Origin: Verrucomicrobiota bacterium
Lineage (GTDB): Bacteria; Verrucomicrobiota; Verrucomicrobiia; Opitutales; Seribacteraceae
DNA: 10,670 bases
Reading direction: 5' to 3'
NCBI GenBank assembly: GCA_014382645.1
Contig: JACNJI010000297.1
Span: forward strand, 1-10,670
Position 1 is the first letter of the stretch. Every line of letters begins with the position of its first letter. The position numbers and the translations under genes are program-made. The notes under the pieces are model-generated. The model was given only the letters and a program-made list of their open reading frames with translations, made no database searches and was not told the origin of the DNA. This document shows positions 1-7,300 of this stretch, one piece after another.

Positions 1-282
1 TCGACCGGTGAATATTATTTTCGTACGATCAAGCCCGAACCCTATCCTGGACGAGCTCCTCACATTCATGTCGCAGTGAAAACGAGAGGACATAAGAAAT
101 TCACTACTCAATGCTACGTCAAAGGTGATCCGAGAAACGCCAAGGACTTTATCTTTAAAAGCCTTCGCGATGCGAAGGTGAAGGCTTCGGTGGAAGTTGA
201 CCTCAAGAACATTGCCGGATCCAAGATCGACGAAGTTGCTGGTCGCTTCGACATTGTTCTCGGTTACACTCCCGAGGGGTAA
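1..282 (+). CDS. Intradiol ring-cleavage dioxygenase-like protein, C-terminal part (5' end outside window)
   Basis: The frame is open from the left edge and ends at TAA 280-282, giving the last 93 residues. It matches the C-terminal half of the intradiol dioxygenases (protocatechuate 3,4- and catechol 1,2-dioxygenase family), non-haem Fe(III) enzymes that split an aromatic ring between two hydroxyls. Visible signature: EYYFRTIKPEPYPGRAPHIH. By comparison with the family, the Tyr of PYP (codon 43-45) and the two His of HIH (61-69) would be iron ligands, and the Arg three residues before the first His would be the conserved active-site Arg. The Tyr-to-His spacing is only 6 residues, shorter than in the classical enzymes as I remember them, so the substrate is probably not simple protocatechuate or catechol. 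The first Tyr ligand and any signal peptide lie off the edge. The family call is firm; the substrate is unknown. The gene converges on the sulfatase and is probably a separate unit. Confidence 0.88.
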   Translation, partial: STGEYYFRTIKPEPYPGRAPHIHVAVKTRGHKKFTTQCYVKGDPRNAKDFIFKSLRDAKVKASVEVDLKNIAGSKIDEVAGRFDIVLGYTPEG

Positions 283-371
283 CTCGGACAGAGTCGGAAC
301 TCTCCATTTCCTTTGGAAAAAGACCGTATACCGTAGACCATCTGACTGTGCTGAGGGCGGCCAAATCTTAC

Positions 372-387
372 CCGAAATCACTTTCGG
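372..387 (+). terminator. Possible weak terminator hairpin of the dioxygenase gene
   Basis: CCGAAA and TTTCGG form a perfect 6-bp stem around the loop TCAC, about 90 bases after the dioxygenase stop. Only a short T-containing stretch (TTATT) follows, so this is a poor match to an intrinsic terminator. It is proposed because of its position in a convergent spacer. Confidence 0.3.
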
Positions 388-518
388 TTATTGGAGTAAT
401 CTGCAAGGTCTGCTGGGATGTTCGGTGAATCGGGGAAGTCTGCTGTGGAGATCAGCAAACTTGCACATGGAATAATGAAGAGTGAGGCAAGCCTAGCGTA
501 GAGTTTAGTTTCATTCCA

Positions 519-531
519 GCTTGGTCCAAGC
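519..531 (-). terminator. Small hairpin just after the sulfatase stop
   Basis: On the minus strand GCTTG-GAC-CAAGC forms a 5-bp stem with a 3-base loop, 4 bases after the TGA of the sulfatase gene. There is no T run after it, so a terminator role is only positional inference. Confidence 0.22.
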
Positions 532-535
532 AACT

Positions 536-1873
536 TCACTTCTTCTTCGTATTGTCCTTTTTTCTCTTTGGCTCACCCGGTAACTTGGTGCTAGTTATGG
601 TGCGGATTCCCTTGTAACCGGAAAGCGCCTTGGCCAATTTTCGGTAGGCGATGGAGTCGCTTTCTTTGAGCGCATGTTGGGACAAAGGATGTTTTTCCAA
701 TTGGTCTTTCGAGAGATCGTAGAACTTCCCGTCACCATAGAGCTTGTAGCGCTGGTCGCGGGTGAATTCCTGTCCTTTGGGTCCACCGTTACGAGCGTAC
801 CATAAGTATATCCAATCCCGCTGTTCGTAGCTGGAACCTGTGAGGAGAGGGTAAATGCTACGACCATCGATCTTCAGGTTCGGCGGTATTTCATATCCTG
901 CTGTATCGCACAGGGTAGGGAGGATATCGGAGAAATCTATGATTTCCTGCCTGACTTGGCCGGACTTTATCGTGCCCGGCCAGTTAGCGATGAAGGGAAC
1001 GCGGTTGCCGGCGTCCGGCATCGAACCCTTGCCGCCCTTGACGATCGTTCCATCTTTCATTTTGGAGGTAATGCCTGTGTAGGTGCCATTGTCACAGGTG
1101 AAAATAACGAGAGTGTTTTCCCGTATTCCGAGATCATCGATCTTGGTGACTAGCTTCTTTACGATTTTATCCACATAGGTCACCATGTCCTGAAAGTGAG
1201 GTTTGTTCCATTTGTTCTTTGGCCATTCCTTGGTTTCCTTGGGGTCCCAATCCTTGCTGTCGGGTGTCGGCTGAAAGGGCCAGTGGGGAAGGATCATGGG
1301 GTAATAGGCGAGGAACGGGCCTTCCTTATTCCGTTCCATGAAGTCACAAAGATAATCGCTAACGAGATCGGGACCATACTCTCCTTTATCGTAATTAAAT
1401 TCTTTTCCATTTGTTTCCAGTCCGGGGTTCGGATAACGGCTCGGGCGGCGAGTTAGTTGCCAAAGGGAATATTCGTCGAATCCAAACTTGTTCGGTCCCT
1501 CGAAACCGCCTTCCAATTGCCATTTTCCAGCGATGCATGTCTTGTAACCAGCCTTCTTTACGAGGTTGCCGAAGGTGGTGGCTCGTGGATCGAGAAGAGC
1601 GAATCTGACATAGTTGCGGGCATTCGATATGCCGGTCATGATTTTTACGCGACTTGGTGTGCAAATGGGCTGAGAGTGGGCGTGTTCGAATCGCATGCCC
1701 CCTTGGGCGAGATTATCGAGGAAAGGCGTATTGTAGTCTGCTCCACCATTGGCTCCGAGACATTCGTAGCCCATATCGTCGGCCATAATGAGAACGATGT
1801 TCGGTTGTTTCTTGGCAGAACCGAAGCAGGGCATGAGTAAAATAAATACGAGCAGTACTGTTTTGAGCTTCAT
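536..1873 (-). CDS. Secreted S1-family (formylglycine) sulfatase, 445 aa
   Basis: This is a sulfatase of the alkaline-phosphatase fold that hydrolyses sulfate esters, here probably on a polysaccharide. The N-terminus is a clear Sec signal peptide: MKLK, a hydrophobic run, and likely cleavage after GSA at residue 20. The mature part starts PNIVLIMADDMG, with Asp32/Asp33 as expected calcium ligands. CTPSR at 71-75 followed by MTG at 79-81 is the sulfatase signature; Cys71 would become formylglycine and Arg75 assists. Other expected active-site residues are Lys117, His197 (LPHWPF), Asp261-Asn262 (DNG) and Lys282 (GGKGS). The usual GKWHLG reads GKWQLEG, so Gln119 replaces a His. The C-terminus is very basic (KRKKDNTKKK). 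I chose ATG 1873 because an upstream in-frame ATG at 1921 would put 16 non-signal residues in front of the signal peptide. No Shine-Dalgarno is seen at the usual distance. It lies 59 bases after the modular-protein frame, probably co-transcribed. The substrate cannot be read from sequence. Confidence 0.93.
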   Translation of the reverse strand: MKLKTVLLVFILLMPCFGSAKKQPNIVLIMADDMGYECLGANGGADYNTPFLDNLAQGGMRFEHAHSQPICTPSRVKIMTGISNARNYVRFALLDPRATTFGNLVKKAGYKTCIAGKWQLEGGFEGPNKFGFDEYSLWQLTRRPSRYPNPGLETNGKEFNYDKGEYGPDLVSDYLCDFMERNKEGPFLAYYPMILPHWPFQPTPDSKDWDPKETKEWPKNKWNKPHFQDMVTYVDKIVKKLVTKIDDLGIRENTLVIFTCDNGTYTGITSKMKDGTIVKGGKGSMPDAGNRVPFIANWPGTIKSGQVRQEIIDFSDILPTLCDTAGYEIPPNLKIDGRSIYPLLTGSSYEQRDWIYLWYARNGGPKGQEFTRDQRYKLYGDGKFYDLSKDQLEKHPLSQHALKESDSIAYRKLAKALSGYKGIRTITSTKLPGEPKRKKDNTKKK

Positions 1874-1886
1874 ATTTATTCGTGAT

Positions 1887-1918
1887 CTCGGGAATCCTCC
1901 CGAGGTGCAGAATGCACC
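1887..1918 (-). promoter_or_regulatory. Two adjacent hairpins in the gap before the sulfatase gene
   Basis: The 59-base gap between the modular-protein stop (1933) and the sulfatase ATG (1873) holds two perfect inverted repeats end to end. In transcription order they are GGTGCA-TTC-TGCACC (1918-1904) and CTCGGGA-GGAT-TCCCGAG (1904-1887), sharing base 1904, so they cannot both form in full. The only Shine-Dalgarno-like stretch (GGGAGGA) sits inside the second hairpin, more than 20 bases before the start codon. They could act as an mRNA-processing or stability element or set relative expression. No T run follows either one, so a strong terminator is unlikely. Confidence 0.45.
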
Positions 1919-1932
1919 CATGCGGCTGTGGT

Positions 1933-4281
1933 TTAAGGAGTGGTAATACGGAGGCGAAGGAAATTACGACCACCGGAAGGAAGAGGTGCATCGGTTTCGA
2001 AGACTATGCGTTCCATTTCACCACCTAAATCGACTCTGCGTGGGGACGACTTGAATCCAGAACTAGTCCATGTTCGTAAATCAGTACTTTTTTCGATATG
2101 GTATTGGAAATTTTCATCAGTAGTCTCTAGGGGCGACTTGAATCTAACGATGGAGATAGCTTGATTACTGGTGTTCAACTGGCCACGAAATGGTAAGTCT
2201 TTCCAGTTGTCAGGACCAAGAGAATCCGAACCAATGGCTCGCTCGAATAGATTACTGAAGCCGTCCCCATCGGAATCGCTGTAATCCTCATCGAAAACCT
2301 TCTTCGCCTCCACTTCGGATAGACCTTCGCGAGCTATTAGTCGTCGTACGAATCGTTCCCTCGTGCCATCGTAACGTACATCTCCTCGCCGAAAGTCAAT
2401 CCATGCCTTTTGGGTTGGCTTGACAACTGTCAGCAAACGGGTCGCGGGAGGGGCTGGAACGAACTGGTCATTCCCCGGGGCAGTGATGCTAAGTTCAACA
2501 GTTCCAATTCCTACGGGAACAACGCGATGTCCGTCCACTACCCTGACACGAGTGGAATTGGAACTGGTTATTTGCAAGGGTATTCCCCCGCTCGAAGAGA
2601 CCCCTTGAAGAATAAAGGCCCGATGGTTCATGGGCATATCTCGCACACCACCTTTTTCACCCGTATTTGGAAATCGTATTTCCTGTCTTTGTTTTGTCGT
2701 CACTTGGAAGACATGATTTACGGGTGTGGCGGCATGCACGTAAGCACTCCCACTTTGATTTGCAGTGATACTTATCTCTCCGGCAATTCCATCAAGAGTT
2801 ACGACACCAGATGAGTCGACTGAAGCATGGCCGTATTCAACTGTGAAAATAACCGGCAGACTGAAAACTGGATGATGTTCGCCGGAAGAAATTGCGCTCG
2901 CGATCAATTGGAATGGTGGGTCGTCCCTAGTCTTTTCTACGACTATGGGCACGAATGTGATATTTTGATCGTCCTTGGTGACTGGTGGAATTACATGCAA
3001 TTGCAAGCTAACCGGATGAGCTGGGTCATAACGGTCGTCGCCGACTTGCATGGCGGTGATGGTCGTGGTGCCCGCATCTATAACGGTCACGAGAGTACCG
3101 GAAATTACAGCAACATTCGGATTCGAAGAGACATAGGATACCGGAAGGCCTGAAGATGCGAAGGCGGTGAGAGGGAATGAAGAATCACCAACGGCCTTCT
3201 CCACCAAGGGAGGGAAAGTGATCGTTTGAGAACCTCCGAAGGTTGGCGGGGTCGAACGGAATGGATGAATGGAAGAGAGTGAGTCGGTGATTCCCCATTT
3301 GTGGGCAAGGTAGCCCTCGATCTTTTGACGGTTTACGGAATTTACATCCTGATTATAGATTAGGGCTTCGGCGATTTCGCCAGTAAATCCGTTGCCGACC
3401 TTGTCTAATGCTTGTACTTCCCCATTAACTCCACCTGCCTCAATTACTTCACCATCGATCCACAGGGATTGGCTACCGGGAGTTACCCGCAGAGCATTGA
3501 CGGACCAACTCGAACTGCTGATGTTCGATTTGAGATTTACGCCTGCGGTTTCTCGATGAAGACCAAAATAACCGTAAGCGTCGGTGGTGCTAATATCTCC
3601 ACCCAGAACTTTAGACGACCCGATGCCGTTTTGTTTGTGGACTAGGAAAATGACACGAGCTGCCGGAACTTCATTGTCTATGTCAAAGGATTCGCTCTGA
3701 TCAAATCTCACGACTGCTTTTTCATTGAGAGTATTGGGCTGCCAGACAGGCATGTTGTTCGAGTTGCCTTGGATGGGATTGTTAGTGTTTCCGGATTTGT
3801 CGCCCCAAAGACTGATTTTGTTGCCCGGAAGGAAGTCGGTAGGCTCGTCGCGATATTGATCACCATTGACGTCGTTGCCGTCGAACCAGAGTTTCAGTCC
3901 GGGAGCTGAATCACTGAAAAGATTACCGTAACCTATGGTAAAGGATTGGGTCACGGAGGTTGCCATTTCATATCGGTTGTCTCCTGTTTGCAATGCAGTG
4001 AGAGTCGCGACTCCAGGTCCATGTACGCTTGCAGTATTTCCTGCCACCGTGGCAAGTGCCGGGTCGGATGTGGTAAATGACACGGGGAGCCCCGAGCTGG
4101 AATATGCGGAAATAGTAAAGGGGAAGTCGCCGACGGAGTGATCATGAATCGCCTCAAAAGTGATGGTTTGAGGAACTTTCCAGACCGTCATGTAATTGTC
4201 CACGGGCAACGCAGATTCATAATCATCATTTCCAGCTTGTCGTGCTGTTGTTTTTGTTGTGCCCGCGCTTATTAGTCCCAC
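1933..4281 (-). CDS. C-terminal part of giant modular LamG/Ig-like surface protein (separate frame, probably split from the upstream one)
   Basis: 782 codons from GTG 4281 to TAA 1933-1935. Modules in order: tail of an Ig-like repeat (about 1-35, with AGTTKTTARQAGNDDY); a full Ig-like repeat (36-117); a LamG/jelly-roll of the LWFDGNDVNGD...EGYLAHKWG type (about 125-345); three more Ig-like repeats (351-432, 437-528, 531-622); a charged linker; an acidic calcium-binding-like stretch DSDGDGFSNLFE (669-680); and a C-terminal domain (690-782) with the YHIEKSTDLRTW motif, ending in FLRLRITTP. Such modules are known from large exported adhesion or glycan-binding proteins. This frame has no signal peptide and begins mid-domain. 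It is in the same phase as the frame ending at 4315, separated by two TAA codons. GGGAG lies 11 bases before the GTG, so restart is conceivable, but a C-terminal half of one broken gene is the better reading. The start is uncertain. Confidence 0.8.
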   Translation of the reverse strand: MGLISAGTTKTTARQAGNDDYESALPVDNYMTVWKVPQTITFEAIHDHSVGDFPFTISAYSSSGLPVSFTTSDPALATVAGNTASVHGPGVATLTALQTGDNRYEMATSVTQSFTIGYGNLFSDSAPGLKLWFDGNDVNGDQYRDEPTDFLPGNKISLWGDKSGNTNNPIQGNSNNMPVWQPNTLNEKAVVRFDQSESFDIDNEVPAARVIFLVHKQNGIGSSKVLGGDISTTDAYGYFGLHRETAGVNLKSNISSSSWSVNALRVTPGSQSLWIDGEVIEAGGVNGEVQALDKVGNGFTGEIAEALIYNQDVNSVNRQKIEGYLAHKWGITDSLSSIHPFRSTPPTFGGSQTITFPPLVEKAVGDSSFPLTAFASSGLPVSYVSSNPNVAVISGTLVTVIDAGTTTITAMQVGDDRYDPAHPVSLQLHVIPPVTKDDQNITFVPIVVEKTRDDPPFQLIASAISSGEHHPVFSLPVIFTVEYGHASVDSSGVVTLDGIAGEISITANQSGSAYVHAATPVNHVFQVTTKQRQEIRFPNTGEKGGVRDMPMNHRAFILQGVSSSGGIPLQITSSNSTRVRVVDGHRVVPVGIGTVELSITAPGNDQFVPAPPATRLLTVVKPTQKAWIDFRRGDVRYDGTRERFVRRLIAREGLSEVEAKKVFDEDYSDSDGDGFSNLFERAIGSDSLGPDNWKDLPFRGQLNTSNQAISIVRFKSPLETTDENFQYHIEKSTDLRTWTSSGFKSSPRRVDLGGEMERIVFETDAPLPSGGRNFLRLRITTP
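2416..4281 (-). repeat. Family of about 80-residue Ig-like (MBG/Big-type) repeats
   Basis: Units share a pattern: QTITF or a variant at the start, (V)GD.PF in the middle, SSGLPVS, then AGT.T.TA.Q.G(N/D)D.Y and a closing strand. Copies lie at about 4176-3931, 3231-2986, 2973-2698 and 2691-2416, plus a half copy at 4281-4177. Another copy of the type lies at 5613-5371 and a first half at 5115-4951 in the upstream frame. The last two copies (2973-2416) are the most divergent. The repetition is at protein level; I see no long identical DNA stretch between copies. Confidence 0.75.
3294..3312 (-). repeat. 19-base identical repeat, copy 1 (encodes YLAHKW)
   Basis: TACCTTGCCCACAAATGGG (minus strand) is identical here and at 7200-7218. 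It encodes the conserved YLAHKW core of the jelly-roll modules. A third, diverged copy lies near 8082-8100 (YLAYKW). It is a trace of module duplication or of recombination between modules. Confidence 0.7.
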
Positions 4282-4340
4282 TTTTTCTTATTCTCCCACC
4301 GTTTCCTCTTGAATTTAACCAATTGTCGAATCTCCGAGTG
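4272..4340 (-). other. Frame-disrupted join between the two modular-protein frames
   Basis: Frame of the upstream ORF: it ends DSALGDSTIG, then TAA (4315-4317), eight sense codons and a second TAA (4288-4290). Next frame from base 4337: SEIRQL, the expected last helix of a LamG module after DSAL. Third frame from 4318: LNSRGNGGRIRKSGT, resembling the usual NSGNG end of a LamG and then an Ig-like strand. Back in the first frame from about 4275: LISAGTTKTTARQAGN, the second half of an Ig-like repeat. Each step is a shift in the same direction, and three steps restore the original frame. This is read by eye from the three translations. Confidence 0.55.
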
Positions 4341-7300
4341 CAGAGTCATACACACGAAGGTCATCCACCTTCCCGGACATTGAAGCTAAAGCATCTCCGA
4401 CATACAGAGCTGATAGTCTGCTTGCTAGGTTGATGCCGCTTATAGCAACCCCAGTAAGTTCGCTTGATTTGTTGCCGTCTGCATATAGAAGAAGGGATCC
4501 ATTTGCATCCTTACTGTAAACTAGTGCAAGGTGAGTCCATTTGTCGTTGGTTAGGATGGGGGTCGAGGAGGATATTTTTACAGTACTGGCATTTCCATCT
4601 TGGTGGAAAGTTGCCGTAACGAAACCATCCGTGGCATTTTGCTCTATCCGAAAAACTTGCATCGGGACAATATTGTCCTTGGACAGAATTACCGCCCCAT
4701 CGGTAGAAGTATCTTCAGGTTTAACCCACAAACTGATGGTGAATTCTTCTTTTAGAGGAACACCACCGAGGTGAACGTATCCGTTTGGCGTTCCCAAGGA
4801 AATCGCGTTGTCGAACTTGCCTTTAGTCCATGCTTTGCCGTTTCCGGTACTAACAAGGTTCACAAGAGTGCCATTGTAATTACCGCGTTCGTCTTTAGCG
4901 GAGTTGTAAAGATTTTCATCAAACTTCCAATAGGCTATCAGGTTGTCTTGCGCAGTGACTCGAAGTCGGGCGATATTTGTATCTTCTATTTGGTACAGGA
5001 GTGGAAGTAGAGTGGCATTCCCATCTTCATCGAATGAATTTCCGAGTAACTGGAATGGGAGAGAGTCGGCGGCTACATTTGTCAAATTCTGATCAAAGAT
5101 GAGAATTTGTGACTTCTTGTCGCTTACGGTAAGCACTCCGCTCAAGTAGGTGAAGAAATAATTGGAGGCATTAACTTCCTCAGGTATGATTTTATAAGCT
5201 CCAGCAGGACTGCCGACATTCGCAATGGTGGTTATATCCACCGGACTTAAGAGTGAACTATTGTTCTCTCCGTTAACGAAACCAGTAAGATCATAGGTGA
5301 GGTCTGGATTGGGTTCGCCGGTTTTACGAAATTGGTTATGTGCCTTGATTACGAGTTCCGCCTTACCTATTTGAATCCGTCGCAAAACATTTTTGGCGGG
5401 ATACCAGTTTTCATTTCCTGCTTGTGAAACCCTGATGCCTACCATGCCGGGTCCTTTGATGCTCAAGCGACTCCCATTGAGGTCTACTGCTTGCGAACCG
5501 GATACTATTTCAAATGAAACCGGCAAGCCTGATGTTGCGGATGCATTTAAATCAATGGGAGGGGCTCCATATCGCAAACCCGCAAGAGTTTGCTGAAATG
5601 AAATGCTTTGTCTCCCTCGAAGCACTTCTAAATTTATGGTTCCCGTGTCTATTCCGGAGGGGTTTCCCACGGTTACTTGAACATTGAAAGAACCAGTAGC
5701 TTCGGGTCTTCCGGAAATGATCCCAGTGGCGTAGTCAACGGCAAGCCCTTGGGGCAGGTTGGTAGCGTTGAAATCGGTGGGACCTTTTGTGGCCGTGATT
5801 TGATAAGAGTAGTCCATTCCATATCTAGCAACCAGTGCGGAATCTCGTAGATTGTAAACTGCATCAAGTTCTTCGATGGTAAGAGCTCGGTTGAATACTC
5901 TGAAATCGTCGAATACACCATCGGTCATTGGAGATTGAGAAGGCATGCCGCCAATATAGAGGCTATTGTCAGTACCTTCCCAATCCAGAATGCCGGAAGT
6001 AGGCACTGCTGTGGTAGCCTCCGCAGCATTGAGGAATAGCCTAAGTTTTGTTCCATCGTAACTGAGGGCATAATGATACCATTCATCCAATGCGAAGGGT
6101 GTCCAATCCGTGCTTTTCCAACTTCCTTGCGTTAGAGCGGGTCCAATGAACGCTCGACCTCTTACGAAACCGTCAAGAGCTTCTACTCGGAATTGTCCGC
6201 TTCTCAAAAGGTGGGCATTCAAGTCGGAGGTTTTAGCCCAAAAGGTGACGGCGAAAGAAGCTGAAAGTCCGAATGCGGTCTGAGACTCGATAGTGGCTAC
6301 GTCATTCACCCCATCGAATTTTACGCCAAGACCTTCCCTGCCAGCTTGTCTAGCTTCCACGGGATCTTCGAAATTGAGAAGCGTACCCGTTTTACCATTG
6401 CCCGAGGCATCTGTCAGAATCGTGCCGTTGTTCTCATCGAAGCTCCAGTGAGCCAAGGGCATGATGGGCAACTGAATCTTCGGTCGATTGTCGAATGAAG
6501 GAGGACCGTCTTGATACGGATGCCCTCCGAAATCTCCGTTCCCGCTACCGTACAGTTCGGATACGTCCAAGGTGGTCAGTGCTCGAGAATATATTCGAAG
6601 TTCGTCCAGCTTTTCGGTGAATCGTTCATCGCCCGCTTCGAAATTTCCTATCACGCCAACATTGTTCTTGGCTACTAGACTACTTTCTCCAACGAGATTT
6701 CCGTCGATGTAAAAGACAGTCTTGGCGTTGTCGACGTCACCCACGGCAACGAGATGATGCCAGCCAGTCGAGAGGGTGTTGGCAGTGAAGCCCGAACCGG
6801 TAAAGCCGTTGAGTGTATTATATACTCCAAGCTGACGATCGCCTGCTGCGTCAAACACTACATGGCGATCGTTTGAAGTCGCGGCAACCAACGTATGCTG
6901 CAGGAGGGTTCCGGTATCTGTCAGAGGTGCGGTGAACCATGCTGAAACAGTCCAGTTTGATCCCATCGGAACTTCGTTTACCCCCAGCGAAATATTTGAA
7001 TTACCTCCGGGAACTCGGATGCCGGAACCGAACTGGCCGGAAACCTGCAAGTCGGCATCGGCAATGTTAATTAAGGTGCCTTGTCGGTTTTTTGGGGAAC
7101 TGTCATATACATTGGAACCATCCACTTCTTCGAAGTTGAAGTAAAGCTCGAGATCTTGCTTTACCTTGTAAGAATTGCCGACGAGATCATCCGTAACTTC
7201 CCATTTGTGGGCAAGGTAACCTTCAACCATCTGAACTTCAGCCTCCGGCAAAAAACGATCGAATACGAGGATCTCCGCAATGTCGCCAATGAATTGTCCA

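Larger units (their letters stand above)
283..535. other. Convergent intergenic spacer between dioxygenase and sulfatase genes
   Basis: The two flanking genes end here from opposite sides. I find no convincing gene: an open frame running through it (to 475) overlaps the dioxygenase in another frame and has no recognisable family features. The spacer holds several small inverted repeats (290-303, 372-387, 519-531), any of which could help end transcription, but none has a good T run. No promoter is expected here because both neighbours are transcribed towards the spacer. Confidence 0.6.

Noticed and set aside
290..303. Inverted repeat AGAGT-CGGA-ACTCT after the dioxygenase stop as a terminator
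   Set aside because: The stem is only 5 bp and no T run follows; too weak to call.
197..475. 92-codon plus-strand frame at the end of the dioxygenase gene
   Set aside because: It overlaps the dioxygenase in another frame, has no recognisable motif, and its composition looks like a chance reading.
1457..1840. 127-codon plus-strand frame opposite the sulfatase
   Set aside because: It is antisense to the conserved sulfatase core, with no family features of its own.
1921..1921. Upstream ATG as the sulfatase start
   Set aside because: It would add 16 residues with no signal character before MKLK and place the start inside the hairpin region; the ATG at 1873 gives a normal signal peptide.
2410..2814. 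134-codon plus-strand frame
   Set aside because: It lies antisense to Ig-like repeats of the modular protein; its length is explained by the coding bias of the other strand.
4281..4290. Programmed frameshift at the A-rich stretch AAGAAAAAG
   Set aside because: A single slip does not connect the two frames, which are already in the same phase. Several shifts and two stops are involved, and there is no classic slippery heptamer followed by a clear stem.
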